A stretch of DNA of 64,000 nucleotides from Haloarcula rara (lineage in GTDB: Archaea > Halobacteriota > Halobacteria > Halobacteriales > Haloarculaceae), in NCBI RefSeq assembly GCF_029338235.1, contig NZ_CP119785.1, positions 2,170,001 to 2,234,000 of the forward strand, in the 5' to 3' direction. Below, piece after piece: positions 8,488-17,761 of this stretch (position 1 is its first letter; every line of letters starts with the position of its first letter). The position numbers and the translations under genes are program-made. The notes below the pieces were generated by a model. It was not told the DNA's origin and made no database searches. It saw nothing but the letters and a program-made list of their open reading frames with translations.

Positions 8488-10416
8488 ATGAGTACGGTCA
8501 CGGTCACACTGCCCGACGGGTCCACGCTCTCGATGGACGAAGGCAGCACGGTCGAGGACGTCGCCTACGAAATCGGGCCGGGCCTCGGTTCGGACACCGT
8601 CGCGGGCGTCGTCGACGGCGACTTGGTCGATAAACACACCCCCCTCATCGAGGACGTCGAACTGGTCATCGTCACACCCCAGAGCGACGAGTACGTCGAC
8701 GTACTGCGTCACTCGGCCGCCCACGTCTTCGCGCAGGCGCTCCAGCGGGAGTTCCCCGAAGCGACGCTGACAATCGGACCGTGGACCGACGACGGCTTCT
8801 ACTACGACGTCACCGGCGTCGACTTAGACGAGGACGACCTCGAAACCATCGAGGCCGAAGCCGAGCGCATCATCGAGGCCGACTACGACATCGAGCGCGA
8901 GGAGGTCCCCCGCGAGGACGCCTTCGAGCGCTACGAGGACAACCCCTTCAAACAGGATATCCTCGAGACCGAGGCCGCCGACGAGGACCCCGTCTCCTTC
9001 TACCAACAGGACGACTTCTACGACCTCTGTCAGGGTCCCCACGTCGAATCGACCGGCGAGATCGGCGGGTTCGCCCTGCTGGAGATATCCGCGTCGTTCT
9101 GGCGCGGCGACGAGGACAACGAGACCCTGACTCGCGTGTACGGGACGGCGTTCCCGACCGAGGACGGGCTCGAAGAGTACCTCGAGATGCGAAAGCAAGC
9201 CCAGGAACGTGACCACCGGAAGATCGGTCAGGAGATGGACCTCTTCTCCATCGACGACACCACCGGGCCGGGGCTCCCGCTGTACGAACCCAACGGCAAG
9301 AAGATCCTCAACGAGCTCTCCGACTACGTCGGCCAGCTCAACCGCGACGCGGGCTACGACGAGATAGAGACGCCCCACGTCTTCCGCACGGAACTGTGGA
9401 AGAAGTCGGGCCACTACGACAACTACGTCGACGACATGTTCCTGCTGGAGGTCAACGACGAGGAGTACGGCCTCAAGCCGATGAACTGCCCGGGCCACGC
9501 GACCATCTTCGACCAGAAGTCCTGGTCCTACCGTGACCTCCCGGTGCGGTACTTCGAGGACGGGAAGGTCTACCGGAAAGAGCAGCGCGGCGAGCTGTCG
9601 GGGCTCTCCCGAACGTGGGCCTTCACCATCGACGACGGCCACCTGTTCGTCCGGCCCGACCAGATCGAACAGGAGGTGCTGGCGACGGTCGACATCATCC
9701 TCGACACGCTCGATACGTTCAACCTCGACTACACGGTGCAGTTCGCCACCCGGCCCGAGAAGAGCGTCGGCGGCGACGAAATCTGGGAGAAGGCGGAGAA
9801 CCAGCTCGAAACCGTCCTCGAGGAGCAGGACATCGACTACGTCGTCGAAGCGGGCGACGGCGCCTTCTACGGCCCGAAGATAGACTTCGCCTTCGAGGAC
9901 GCCCTCGGTCGCAACTGGGACGGACCCACGGTCCAACTGGACTTCAACATGCCCGAGCGGTTCGATCTGACCTACACTGGCGAGGACAACGAGGACCACC
10001 GCCCGGTGATGATTCACCGCGCGCTGTATGGCAGCTACGAGCGCTTCTTCATGGTGCTGACCGAGCACTACAACGGGAAGTTCCCGCCGTGGCTCGCCCC
10101 GGAACAGGTCCGCATCCTCCCCGTTTCCGACGACAACATCCCCTACTGCGAGGAACTGCAGGCCGAACTCGACGACTTCCGCGTCGAGATAGAGGACCGC
10201 TCCTGGACCGTCGGCAAGAAGATTCAGGTCGCCCACGACGACCGGGTGCCCTACATGCTCATCATCGGCGACAACGAGGAGGAGGCCGGCGATATCTCGG
10301 TCCGCGACCGGAACGAGCGCGAGGAGAAAGGTATCGACCTCGCGGAGTTTCGCGACCACCTCGAAACCGAAGTCGAACAGCAGCGCACCGCCGTCACCTT
10401 CCTCGCCGGTCGGTAA
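8488..10416 (+). CDS. thrS: Threonyl-tRNA synthetase, bacterial type
   Basis: A 642-residue class II synthetase that charges tRNA-Thr. Order: TGS domain (1-65), editing domain with H75 and H79 in RHSAAHVF and the [15 protein letters not shown] segment, class II catalytic core with zinc ligand C334 in [10 protein letters not shown], motif 3 around [14 protein letters not shown], and anticodon-binding domain to the end. The histidine-type editing module marks the bacterial-like ThrRS, which haloarchaea commonly have instead of the archaeal DTD-like editing form. Start set at ATG 8488 because [12 protein letters not shown] begins the TGS domain; upstream frame is spurious. Confidence 0.96.
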   Translation: MSTVTVTLPDGSTLSMDEGSTVEDVAYEIGPGLGSDTVAGVVDGDLVDKHTPLIEDVELVIVTPQSDEYVDVLRHSAAHVFAQALQREFPEATLTIGPWTDDGFYYDVTGVDLDEDDLETIEAEAERIIEADYDIEREEVPREDAFERYEDNPFKQDILETEAADEDPVSFYQQDDFYDLCQGPHVESTGEIGGFALLEISASFWRGDEDNETLTRVYGTAFPTEDGLEEYLEMRKQAQERDHRKIGQEMDLFSIDDTTGPGLPLYEPNGKKILNELSDYVGQLNRDAGYDEIETPHVFRTELWKKSGHYDNYVDDMFLLEVNDEEYGLKPMNCPGHATIFDQKSWSYRDLPVRYFEDGKVYRKEQRGELSGLSRTWAFTIDDGHLFVRPDQIEQEVLATVDIILDTLDTFNLDYTVQFATRPEKSVGGDEIWEKAENQLETVLEEQDIDYVVEAGDGAFYGPKIDFAFEDALGRNWDGPTVQLDFNMPERFDLTYTGEDNEDHRPVMIHRALYGSYERFFMVLTEHYNGKFPPWLAPEQVRILPVSDDNIPYCEELQAELDDFRVEIEDRSWTVGKKIQVAHDDRVPYMLIIGDNEEEAGDISVRDRNEREEKGIDLAEFRDHLETEVEQQRTAVTFLAGR

Positions 10417-10434
10417 CCTCGCCCGACACGCCGA

Positions 10435-11283
10435 TTATTTCTTCTCCTCTTTTAGCTCGTCGAGTTCGGCCTCGACTTCGCTGTCGTCGACTTCGCTGAT
10501 GGTGTCGTCTTCGAGTTCGTGTTCGAGCTCTGACCCGAGGGGTTCCTCGTCGCCGTCCTCGCTCGCCTCGCCCTCATCCACACGCTCCTCGCCCATCTCC
10601 GCTTTCAGCGTGTCCAGCTCGGCGTCGACCTCACCGTCCTGCTGGACCGTCTCCAGCTCTCTGTCCAGCTGGCTGCGGTCGTCGAGCTGGTTCTCAAGGA
10701 CCCCGTCCTCCCGGAGCTCGTCCATCGCCTGCGAGCGGGCCTCCATGTCCTCGGTGCGCTCCTCCGCGCGCTCTATCGCTCGGCTCACGTCCTCCATCTC
10801 GTCGCCCGCACCGGTCATGGCCTCGTTGACCCGCACGGAGGCCTTGGCGGCCTCGTGTCGGGCCTTCATCGTCTCCTTTTTCGTCCGGAACTGCTCTATC
10901 TGGCGCTGGAGCTCGTCTTTCTGCTCGACCAGCTGGTCCTGCTGGGACTGGAGCTGGCTTATCTGGCCTTCCAGCTCCTCTATCTGGCTCATCTTCTGCT
11001 TTTTCTTCTCCAGGGCCTGCCGTGCGAGGTCGTCGCGGTCCTGCTTGACGGCCTGGCGGGCCTGGTCGTTGTGTTTCTCGACGTTCTCTTCGAGCCGGCG
11101 CTTCTGAATCTCCAGACGCTTCTTCTGGGTCGTCAGGTCTGCGATACCTTGCTTGACGTCTTGCAGTTCGTCGCGGAGCTGTTCGTAGCTGTAGTCCAGC
11201 GTCTCGGTCGGGTCTTCGGAACGGTTCAGGACGGCGTTGACCTTCGACCTGATGACGTACGATGCGCGCGAGAGGATTCCCAT
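10435..11283 (-). CDS. PspA/IM30 (Vipp1-like) membrane-associated protein
   Basis: A 282-residue, almost wholly helical protein. It begins MGILSRASYVIRSKVNAVLN, the amphipathic N-terminus of PspA/Vipp1 proteins, then long coiled coils with heptads rich in Gln, Lys, Arg and Glu (about 30-200), and an acidic tail. PspA-family proteins polymerise on membranes as ESCRT-III-like assemblies and protect membrane integrity. Start taken at 11283, the family start; three codons upstream is another ATG (MWD). Single gene, convergent with thrS. Confidence 0.88.
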   Translation of the reverse strand: MGILSRASYVIRSKVNAVLNRSEDPTETLDYSYEQLRDELQDVKQGIADLTTQKKRLEIQKRRLEENVEKHNDQARQAVKQDRDDLARQALEKKKQKMSQIEELEGQISQLQSQQDQLVEQKDELQRQIEQFRTKKETMKARHEAAKASVRVNEAMTGAGDEMEDVSRAIERAEERTEDMEARSQAMDELREDGVLENQLDDRSQLDRELETVQQDGEVDAELDTLKAEMGEERVDEGEASEDGDEEPLGSELEHELEDDTISEVDDSEVEAELDELKEEKK

Positions 11284-11377
11284 ATCCCACATTTCGGGTC
11301 TCTGACCTTAAACTTCTTTCATGCGGTGGGTTCACCGTGTCGACAGCTACACGCGCCTCGCGCCCGACAGTCGAGCC

Positions 11378-12013
11378 ATGAGCGACCCCGTCGTGATATC
11401 CGGCGGCCGCGATGTCCGCGGGCGTCTCGACGGAGGGACGGACGCAGAACCCACGTCCGTCGACGGAGGGACGGACGCAGAACCGACGTCCGTCGACAGC
11501 CCCGACACAGACAGCGTGGTCGTGGCCTGTCCGCCCCACCCACAGCACGGCGGCACACGGTCTGACCCGCGGCTCCGGGCCGTGAGTGACGGCCTGGCTC
11601 CCGACGTGGCCTGTCTCCGATTCGACTACGGCGAGTGGGACGAGGGTGAGGGCGAGACCGCCGACGCCGAGCACGCCGTCGCGTGGGCCGCCGACCGTTT
11701 CGACAGCGTCGGCCTGTTCGGCTACAGCTTCGGCGGCGGCGTGGCGCTGCGGGCGGCCGCCCGCGCCGACCCGCGAGTCGCGGCCTGTTCCGTGCTGGCG
11801 CCGGCCGCCGACCCCGACGTGCTCGAGGCGCTGGACTGTCCGCTGCAACTGGTCGTCGGCGAGCGCGACACCGCTGTCGACTGGGCGCCGGTGGCCGACC
11901 GCGCGGCGGCGCTTGGCCACGCGGTCGAGCGGCTGCCGGCGACCCACCAGTTCCACGGTGCGTTCGATAGGATCTCACAACTCGTTGGCCGCTACCTGGC
12001 GACACGGCTGTGA
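11378..12013 (+). CDS. Alpha/beta-hydrolase with an internal duplicated insert
   Basis: A 211-residue alpha/beta-hydrolase. Nucleophile elbow GYSFGGGVA with the catalytic Ser; candidate Asp in GERDTAVDW and His near ATHQFHGAF complete a triad. The N-terminal part contains an 11-residue unit (GGTDAEPTSVD) twice in tandem, between VRGRLD and SPDTDSVVVA, where a compact beta strand region is expected. At DNA level this is a 33-bp tandem duplication (11432-11497). Start at ATG 11378 is preferred over 11321. Substrate unknown. Confidence 0.78.
   Translation: MSDPVVISGGRDVRGRLDGGTDAEPTSVDGGTDAEPTSVDSPDTDSVVVACPPHPQHGGTRSDPRLRAVSDGLAPDVACLRFDYGEWDEGEGETADAEHAVAWAADRFDSVGLFGYSFGGGVALRAAARADPRVAACSVLAPAADPDVLEALDCPLQLVVGERDTAVDWAPVADRAAALGHAVERLPATHQFHGAFDRISQLVGRYLATRL
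11432..11497 (+). repeat. 33-bp tandem duplication inside the hydrolase gene
   Basis: Two head-to-tail 33-bp units (11432-11464 and 11465-11497) differing at a single base. Each unit can fold as an 8-bp stem (GACGGACG with CGTCCGTC) around a nine-base loop. The unit length is a multiple of three, so the frame is kept. Confidence 0.9.
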
Positions 12014-12017
12014 CGAT

Positions 12018-12035
12018 GGCCGGCAATCGCCGGCC
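12018..12035. terminator. Hairpin just downstream of the hydrolase gene
   Basis: A perfect 7-bp inverted repeat (GGCCGGC / GCCGGCC) with an AATC loop starts 4 nt after the stop codon at 12011-12013 and is followed by an AT-rich stretch. It may mark the transcript 3' end, but that AT-rich stretch also holds the promoter of the next gene. Confidence 0.4.
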
Positions 12036-12044
12036 GAGTACTTA

Positions 12045-12054
12045 TTCTATATAC
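12045..12054 (+). promoter_or_regulatory. Putative TATA box, leaderless promoter
   Basis: CTATATAC-type box about 20-25 nt upstream of the ATG at 12071, fitting a leaderless transcript for the small membrane protein. Confidence 0.5.
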
Positions 12055-12070
12055 TACAAAATAGGGGGCT

Positions 12071-12259
12071 ATGTCCACGGCCAATCGACTGCCGACCATC
12101 AAGCGGGCCAGCCACGGCGCGGTCTCGCTGGCTGCCGGCTTCCTGGCCGGTCTCGCGCTGTTTCTCTCTATCGGCGCCTCGACGGGTGACGCGGTGTTTT
12201 CCGCCCTCGTACTCTCGGCGCTGGTCGCGCTCACTCGCGCACTGACCCGTGGTGTCTGA
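12071..12259 (+). CDS. Small two-helix membrane protein (62 aa)
   Basis: A 62-residue protein with a basic N-terminus (NRLPTIKRASHG) and two hydrophobic helices (about 16-34 and 41-56), predicted in the membrane with both ends inside. It has its own TATA-like box close to the ATG, which supports its being a gene. Family not recognised. Confidence 0.6.
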   Translation: MSTANRLPTIKRASHGAVSLAAGFLAGLALFLSIGASTGDAVFSALVLSALVALTRALTRGV

Positions 12260-12353
12260 GGCCCGTACCGCTGGGACAGATGGCCGCTATCGTGTCCGTA
12301 TCTGGGACGAACACTCATAGATTCGCTCGTGATAGACCAGTCGTGGTGTCTCT

Positions 12354-12752
12354 GTGGACACGAGTACTGAAATTCGACCGGGCGATGAACTGACGGAAGA
12401 CCGAATATTCACCCTGCTGTCGATGGGACGCCGGCGCGAGCTGCTTCGGGCCGTCGACCAGCTGGGCAGGGAGGCGACAGTCGGCGACGTCACCAACGAG
12501 ATAGTCACCGGCGAACACGGGACAGACGCCGGCGCGAGAGCGCGAAAGACGGTCTACGTTTCGCTGCATCAGACACACCTTCCCCGACTCGTCGAGGCGG
12601 GCGCACTCGTCCACGACGCCCACGAGAAGACGGTTCGCCTGACCGAGCGCGGCGACGTGTTGCTGGCGTATCTCCGGTTCGACCCGACCGCCGAGCGAGC
12701 GGGACTGCTCTCCAGGGTGTTCCGACCGGGCGGGCACAAGCGCGCGAAGTAG
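12354..12752 (+). CDS. Winged-helix protein of DUF7344 type
   Basis: A 132-residue protein starting with GTG at 12354. It has the haloarchaeal phrase LTEDRIFTLLSMGRRRELLRAV, then VGDVTNEIVTGEHG and a wing region VYVSLHQTHLPRLVEAGALVHD with VRLTERGDVLLAYL. This pattern (helix-turn-helix plus DVTN... recognition helix) is typical of a large haloarchaeal group of small transcription factors, DUF7344 as I recall. Targets unknown. It is followed by pyrG about 85 nt downstream on the same strand. Confidence 0.75.
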   Translation: MDTSTEIRPGDELTEDRIFTLLSMGRRRELLRAVDQLGREATVGDVTNEIVTGEHGTDAGARARKTVYVSLHQTHLPRLVEAGALVHDAHEKTVRLTERGDVLLAYLRFDPTAERAGLLSRVFRPGGHKRAK

Positions 12753-12836
12753 CCACTACCGCGGGCGACAGTGCGAGCGAGTGGCGAAGATGGCGCGCTC
12801 CGAAACCGTTTTGAGGGCACGGGATTCACCGACAGT

Positions 12837-14501
12837 ATGCCGACCGAACCCGAAACGGACTACGACCCGGAACTGGGTCGCAAGTTCATCTTCGTCACCG
12901 GCGGCGTGATGTCTGGCCTGGGGAAAGGCATCACCGCCGCGAGCACGGGCCGCCTTCTGAAAAACGCCGGGTTCGACGTGACCGCGGTCAAGATTGACCC
13001 GTATCTCAACGTCGACGCCGGCACGATGAACCCCTTCCAGCACGGCGAGGTGTACGTGCTGAAAGACGGCGGGGAAGTCGACCTCGACCTGGGGAACTAC
13101 GAGCGCTTTCTCGACATCGACATGACGTTCGACCACAACGTCACCACGGGGAAGACCTACCAGCACGTCATCGAGAAGGAGCGCGCCGGCGACTACCTGG
13201 GCCGCACGGTCCAGATCATCCCGCATATCACCGACGACATCAAGCGGCGCATCCGCGAGGCCGCAGAGGGCAACGACGTCTGTATCATCGAAGTCGGCGG
13301 TACCGTCGGCGACATCGAGGGGATGCCCTATCTCGAAGCCCTGCGCCAGTTCGCCCACGAGGAAGACGAGGACGACATCCTCTTTACCCACGTCACCCTC
13401 GTCCCGTACTCGAAGAACGGCGAGCAGAAGACAAAGCCCACACAGCACTCCGTGAAGGAACTGCGCTCTATCGGCCTCCAGCCGGACGTGCTGGTCGGGC
13501 GCTGTTCGGACAAGCTCGACATCGACACGAAAGAGAAGATAGCGCTGTTCTGTGACGTCCCCACCGACGCCGTCTTCTCGAACCCAGACGTCGACGACAT
13601 CTACCACGTCCCGCTGATGGTCGAGGAAGAAGGCCTGGACCAGTACGTCATGGAGCAACTGGACATCGCCGAGGAGGCCCTGCCCGAGGCCGAGCGGGAG
13701 AACCGCTGGCGCGAACTCGTCACCCAGCAGACCGAGGGCGAGGTCGACGTCGCGCTGGTCGGCAAGTACGACCTCGAGGACGCCTACATGTCAGTCCACG
13801 AGGCGCTGAAACACGCCGGGCTGGAGAAGAACGTCGACGTCAACGTCGAGTGGGTCAACTCCGAGAAGATGCCCGACCACCACGAGAGCCGGATGCGCGA
13901 GGCCGACGCCATCGTCGTCCCCGGCGGCTTCGGGACGCGGGGCACCCAGGGCAAGATAGACGCCATCCGGTACGCCCGCGAGAACGACGTGCCGTATCTG
14001 GGTCTCTGTCTTGGCTTCCAGCTCGCGGTCATCGAGTACGCCCGCAATGTCCTCGGACTCGAGGGCGCGCATTCGGCGGAACTCGACGAGGAGACGCCCC
14101 ACCCCGTCATCGACATCCTCCCCGAGCAGTACGAGGTCGAAGATATGGGCGGGACGATGCGGCTGGGCGCCCACGAGACCGACATCGAGCCCGGGACGCT
14201 GGCCGCGTCACTGTACGGCGAGGACTCCTGTACGGAACGACACCGCCACCGCTACGAGGTGAACCCGGAGTACTTCGACGAACTCGAAGCCGCCGGCCTC
14301 AAGTTCTCCGGGCGCTCGGCAAACCGTATGGAGATACTCGAACTCGCGCCCGAGGAACACCCCTACTTCATCGGGACGCAGTTCCACCCCGAGTTCCGCT
14401 CGCGGCCAACGAGAGCCAGCCCGCCCTTCGTCGGCCTGCTGGAGGCCGTCCTCGGTGACGATCCACACGGCGTCGACGCCGAGACGGAGGTGAGCCACTG
14501 A
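12837..14501 (+). CDS. pyrG: CTP synthase
   Basis: A 554-residue enzyme making CTP from UTP, glutamine and ATP. N-terminal amidoligase domain with P-loop [11 protein letters not shown] (22-32) and the [21 protein letters not shown] segment; C-terminal class I glutamine amidotransferase with nucleophile C391 in GLCLGFQ and H517/E519 in FHPEF. Start at ATG 12837; the upstream extension is not conserved. Its TGA overlaps the start of the GMP synthase gene by one base, linking pyrimidine and purine amination steps in one operon. Confidence 0.97.
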   Translation: MPTEPETDYDPELGRKFIFVTGGVMSGLGKGITAASTGRLLKNAGFDVTAVKIDPYLNVDAGTMNPFQHGEVYVLKDGGEVDLDLGNYERFLDIDMTFDHNVTTGKTYQHVIEKERAGDYLGRTVQIIPHITDDIKRRIREAAEGNDVCIIEVGGTVGDIEGMPYLEALRQFAHEEDEDDILFTHVTLVPYSKNGEQKTKPTQHSVKELRSIGLQPDVLVGRCSDKLDIDTKEKIALFCDVPTDAVFSNPDVDDIYHVPLMVEEEGLDQYVMEQLDIAEEALPEAERENRWRELVTQQTEGEVDVALVGKYDLEDAYMSVHEALKHAGLEKNVDVNVEWVNSEKMPDHHESRMREADAIVVPGGFGTRGTQGKIDAIRYARENDVPYLGLCLGFQLAVIEYARNVLGLEGAHSAELDEETPHPVIDILPEQYEVEDMGGTMRLGAHETDIEPGTLAASLYGEDSCTERHRHRYEVNPEYFDELEAAGLKFSGRSANRMEILELAPEEHPYFIGTQFHPEFRSRPTRASPPFVGLLEAVLGDDPHGVDAETEVSH

Positions 14502-15418
14502 TGGTGAACCCCGAAGAGTTCATCGACGAGAAGATCGAGGAGATAGCCGACGAAGTCGGCGAGAAGAACGCCGTCATCGGCCTCTCCGGTGGGGTCGACT
14601 CCTCGACTGCGGCCGCGCTGGCCTACGAGGCTATCGGCGACCAGCTCACCGCCGTCTACGTCGACACCGGGCTGATGCGGAAAGGCGAGACTGACGAGAT
14701 CCGCGACACCTTCGACTACATGGAGTCGCTGCGTATCGTCGACGCGAAAGATCGCTTCCTCGAGGAACTGGGCGGCGAGACCGACCCCGAAGAGAAACGC
14801 CACATCATCGGCGAGCAGTTCATCCGGGAGTTCGAGACCGTCGCCCGCGAGGTCGACGCCGACTACCTCGTCCAGGGGACCATCTACCCCGACCGCATCG
14901 AGAGCGAGGGGACCATCAAGTCCCACCACAACGTCGGCGGCCTCCCCGAGCGCATCGACTTCGACGGCATCGTCGAACCGATGCGGGACCTCTACAAGGA
15001 CGAGGTCCGCGAGGTCGCTCGCGCGCTCGACCTCGAAGAGATAATCTCCGAGCGGATGCCGTTCCCCGGCCCCGGCCTCGCGGTGCGCATCATCGGCGAG
15101 GTCACCGAGGAGAAGCTGGAGGTCGCCCGCGAGGCCAACCACGTCGTCGAGGAGGAACTCGAGGAGTACGAGCCGTGGCAGGCGCTGGCGGCGGTCATCG
15201 GCAAGGCCACCGGCGTCAAGGGCGACAACCGCGTCCACGGCTGGGTCGTCGCGGTGCGGTCGGTCGAATCGCGTGACGGCATGACGGCCCGCGCCCAGGA
15301 ACTGGACTGGGACACCCTCCAGCGGATGCAGAGCCGTATCACGGGCGCCCACGAGAACGTCGCCCGCGTCGTCTATGACGTGACACACAAACCGCCCGCG
15401 ACCATCGAGTACGAGTGA
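14501..15418 (+). CDS. guaAB: GMP synthase, ATP-pyrophosphatase subunit (GuaA subunit B)
   Basis: A 305-residue subunit that adenylates XMP and transfers ammonia to give GMP. PP-loop [12 protein letters not shown] near 28-39; [13 protein letters not shown] and [15 protein letters not shown] are diagnostic GuaA segments, and it ends with the dimerisation part KPPATIEYE. There is no glutaminase domain: archaea usually encode that as a separate small subunit, which is not in this window. It starts inside the pyrG stop codon (TGATG). Confidence 0.95.
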   Translation: MVNPEEFIDEKIEEIADEVGEKNAVIGLSGGVDSSTAAALAYEAIGDQLTAVYVDTGLMRKGETDEIRDTFDYMESLRIVDAKDRFLEELGGETDPEEKRHIIGEQFIREFETVAREVDADYLVQGTIYPDRIESEGTIKSHHNVGGLPERIDFDGIVEPMRDLYKDEVREVARALDLEEIISERMPFPGPGLAVRIIGEVTEEKLEVAREANHVVEEELEEYEPWQALAAVIGKATGVKGDNRVHGWVVAVRSVESRDGMTARAQELDWDTLQRMQSRITGAHENVARVVYDVTHKPPATIEYE

Positions 15419-15420
15419 CG

Positions 15421-15732
15421 ATGGACATTATTCTCGTGGGGGACGACCCCGAACGGATGCGCGACGCTCTCGAGAACGAGGGCCACACTGTCACCGTCGC
15501 CGACGTGGGGAATCGTCCGGGGCTGGAGGAAGCCGGCGTCATGGACGCCACGGTGTACCTCCTGACGGAGATGGACCAGGCCACCTCCATCGTGGTCGCG
15601 AAGGACCTCAACCCCGAACTGCGCGTCGTCGTCTACGCCGAGGGGTCGCTGCCGGACTTCGCCAGCCGCCAGACCGACCTCGTCGTCGACCCGAACCTGC
15701 TGAACCCCGACGCAGTCGCCGAGGAGCTGTAA
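15421..15732 (+). CDS. Small Rossmann-like protein linked to pyrG-guaAB (DUF7126-type)
   Basis: A 103-residue acidic protein starting MDIILVGDDPERMRDALENEG, a single alpha/beta module like a receiver or TrkA-N fragment: DVGNRPGLEEAG, ATVYLLTEMDQATSIVVAKD, LRVVVYAEGSLPDFA, DLVVDPNLL. It lies 2 nt after the GMP synthase stop. Database entries in haloarchaea often call it CTP synthetase from its neighbourhood, but it has none of that enzyme's motifs. Role unknown; perhaps an allosteric partner of the nucleotide enzymes. Confidence 0.7.
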   Translation: MDIILVGDDPERMRDALENEGHTVTVADVGNRPGLEEAGVMDATVYLLTEMDQATSIVVAKDLNPELRVVVYAEGSLPDFASRQTDLVVDPNLLNPDAVAEEL

Positions 15733-15740
15733 GGGGGAAC

Positions 15741-15752
15741 CTCGGTTTTTGA
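15741..15752 (+). terminator. T-tract after the pyrG operon
   Basis: Five T residues at 15746-15750 follow a short GC-rich stretch 13 nt after the last stop of the pyrG operon, before the structured repeat begins. A plausible archaeal termination site by composition only. Confidence 0.4.
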
Positions 15753-15779
15753 TTGCTATCTAGTGAGACAGCGCTGCAA

Positions 15780-16046
15780 GAGCCAGAAAGCCCCGGCGGG
15801 CTTCGGTCGAGGGCTTCTCTGCGCTCCTCGCCTCCCGCTGGTCGGCTTCGGTGCTTGTATCAGCCGTCTTCCCGAAGCCCGCCGCCCCTTTCAGTCCCAC
15901 CCATAGCTGGTTGGGCAGTCACCGATGGGCGGGACCGAAAGGGACCGGTTGCTTGACGAACCCGGACGATGCAAGCACTGGACGGAAAATAGTGGGGAAG
16001 CACACAGCGAGTCCCGGGAGTCGAGCAACCGGGGGCTTTCTGGCTG
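15780..16046 (+). repeat. Compound inverted-repeat element, family 1, copy 1
   Basis: This element fills most of the 346-nt convergent gap between the pyrG operon and the MBL hydrolase. Its ends are a perfect 14-bp inverted repeat (AGCCAGAAAGCCCC at 15781-15794; complement at 16032-16045). Inside lie a left hairpin (15795-15806 with 15872-15883), a central inverted repeat (CCCCTTTCAGTCCCACCC at 15885-15902 with 15927-15943, mismatched) and a right hairpin (15946-15957 with 16020-16031, one G.T). Read from either end it is the same unit: end box, 12-bp stem, variable middle with GTGCTTG, stem complement, CCCTTTC box. No ORF of interest. Confidence 0.9.
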
Positions 16047-16078
16047 TTGGCACATCTATTCGATACCTCGAATCTCCC

Positions 16079-16750
16079 TCACAACCGCTTGACAATATCG
16101 GATAGCCGCTCGCTCCCGCCCTTCTTGAAGGGAACGCCGTGGCCCATTCCCGCCACCTCGAACTCGGGCGCACGCTCGACCAGCGAGCGGACGCTCCGCT
16201 CGACGGCCGCGGTGTCGTAGCTGATGACCCAGGGCGAGGGTTTCAGCCGCCCGCCGGACTCCCGGACCAGGTCGCCTAGGAACGCCGTCGACAGCGACTC
16301 GCTGACATAACAGACGTGACCCGGGGTGTGTCCCGGCGTCTCGTAGACGGTGAACGTGCCGACGGTGTCGCCGTCGACGACGGGTTCGACCGGATTGTCG
16401 GGCGGCGAGGCGAGCGGTCCGCCGAGTCGCTGGATGAGTCCCTTGTGATTCGACAGCGGCGGTTTCCGCTCGCCGGTCACCAGCGGCGCGTCGGCCGCCC
16501 CGACGTGGATTGTCACCTCGGTACCGTCGAACGCGCTCAGTCCGCCGACGTGGTCCATATCGAAGTGCGTGATGAGGATTCGGTCGAGGTCACGCAGTTC
16601 GAAGCCCGCCGCACGGAGCCCGCCGATGAGCTCACTGGCGTGAAAGGCCGTTCCGGCGTCGACAAGTGTCAGGCTGCCGTCGTCGACGAGGAATGCGTTG
16701 GTTCCCGTGAGGTCGTACCACCACACGTCGTCGGCAAGCGTGGTGACCAT
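16079..16750 (-). CDS. MBL-fold metallo-hydrolase
   Basis: A 223-residue metallo-beta-lactamase-fold enzyme. The metal motif reads THFDMDHVGG (about 62-71), an HxDxDH variant in which the usual second His is Asp; later ligands are the His in ETPGHTPGHVCY, the Asp in AFLGDLV and His in GMGHGVPF. Likely a hydrolase of the glyoxalase II/lactonase-like group; substrate unknown. Starts 54 nt before the aldo/keto reductase stop on the same strand. Confidence 0.85.
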   Translation of the reverse strand: MVTTLADDVWWYDLTGTNAFLVDDGSLTLVDAGTAFHASELIGGLRAAGFELRDLDRILITHFDMDHVGGLSAFDGTEVTIHVGAADAPLVTGERKPPLSNHKGLIQRLGGPLASPPDNPVEPVVDGDTVGTFTVYETPGHTPGHVCYVSESLSTAFLGDLVRESGGRLKPSPWVISYDTAAVERSVRSLVERAPEFEVAGMGHGVPFKKGGSERLSDIVKRL

Positions 16751-16804
16751 ACCGGCGCTACGGGCTCAGGGTGAAAAATCGTCTCGAAAGTGGGCGCCGG
16801 CCGC

Positions 16805-17629
16805 TCAGAACGGGAGTTGCGACCGGACGAACTGGACGCCGGTCTTGGTCTTGGACGGGTCCCGAATCCACGCCATCTCATCGTCGGTTAGCTCGAAATC
16901 GAAGATAGCCATGTTCGCTTCCAGATGCTCGCGACTCGACGCCTTGGGGATGGTGGCCACGCCCGCCTGCTGGACGAGCCAGCGCAGCGCGACCTGTGCG
17001 GGGGACTTGTGGTAGCGGTTGCCGATAGTGACCAGGGCGGGGTCGGAAAGGACGCCTCCGCGAGCCAGCGGGCTGTAGGCCGTCAGCAGGACGTCGTGGA
17101 TGCGACAGTAGTCCAGTAGCTTCTGCTGGTCCCAGTAGGGGTGGTACTGGACCTGGTCGGTGAGGATAGGCGCATCCGAGAGCTCGCGGGCCCGGTCGAG
17201 ACGCTCGGGCGAGAAGTTGCTGACGCCGATATGCTCGACGACGCCGTCGTCGACGAGGTCGTTCATCGCGTCGAGGGTCTCTTCGAGGGGTGCCATCCAC
17301 GGCGTGTTCGGCCAGTGGATGAGCAGGCAATCGAGGTACTCTGTCCCGAGCTTGTGCAGGCTCTCGCGGGTCGATTGCCGAACCGACGTGGCGTCCCGGT
17401 TCGAGCCGTCGAGTTTCGTCACCAGAAACACGTCCTCGCGGTCGACGTCGGCGGCCTCGATGCCCAGGCCGACCTGGCGTTCGTTGCCGTAGGCCTGTGC
17501 CGTGTCGACGTGGCGATACCCCAGCTCCAGAGCCGTCTGGACCGTCTCGGTACACGTCGGACCGGTCAGCTGCCAGGTACCCAGGCCGAGCGCGGGGACC
17601 GAGGTGCCCTGGACCTCGATGGTTTCCAT
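16805..17629 (-). CDS. Aldo/keto reductase
   Basis: A 274-residue NADPH-dependent oxidoreductase with a TIM-barrel fold. Catalytic tetrad visible: Asp and Tyr in YRHVDTAQAYGNE, Lys in FLVTKLDG, His in CLLIHWPN. C-terminal cofactor segment IPKASSREHLEAN. The family reduces small aldehydes and ketones; the substrate here cannot be told. Starts at ATG 17629 with family-typical IEVQGTSVPALGLGTW. Co-directional with the MBL hydrolase gene downstream. Confidence 0.92.
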   Translation of the reverse strand: METIEVQGTSVPALGLGTWQLTGPTCTETVQTALELGYRHVDTAQAYGNERQVGLGIEAADVDREDVFLVTKLDGSNRDATSVRQSTRESLHKLGTEYLDCLLIHWPNTPWMAPLEETLDAMNDLVDDGVVEHIGVSNFSPERLDRARELSDAPILTDQVQYHPYWDQQKLLDYCRIHDVLLTAYSPLARGGVLSDPALVTIGNRYHKSPAQVALRWLVQQAGVATIPKASSREHLEANMAIFDFELTDDEMAWIRDPSKTKTGVQFVRSQLPF

Positions 17630-17761
17630 ACCCGAGCTACTGCCGCCAGCGGGATAACAGCGATGCCAACAGCGGCCGTCCGCGGATGGTGGCGCCCGAG
17701 CCGACGGCGATGTCAGGCGTGCCGCGACCGGCGGCGTGCAGAGTCGCGCCGTCTCGGCCGC

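Noticed and set aside
14501..15418. GMP synthase truncated for lack of the glutaminase domain
   Set aside because: Archaeal GuaA is normally split into two subunits; the gene is complete.
15780..16046. Insertion sequence remnant or MITE
   Set aside because: Terminal inverted repeats are present but no target duplication was seen and internal stems covary; mobility not shown, so only called a repeat.
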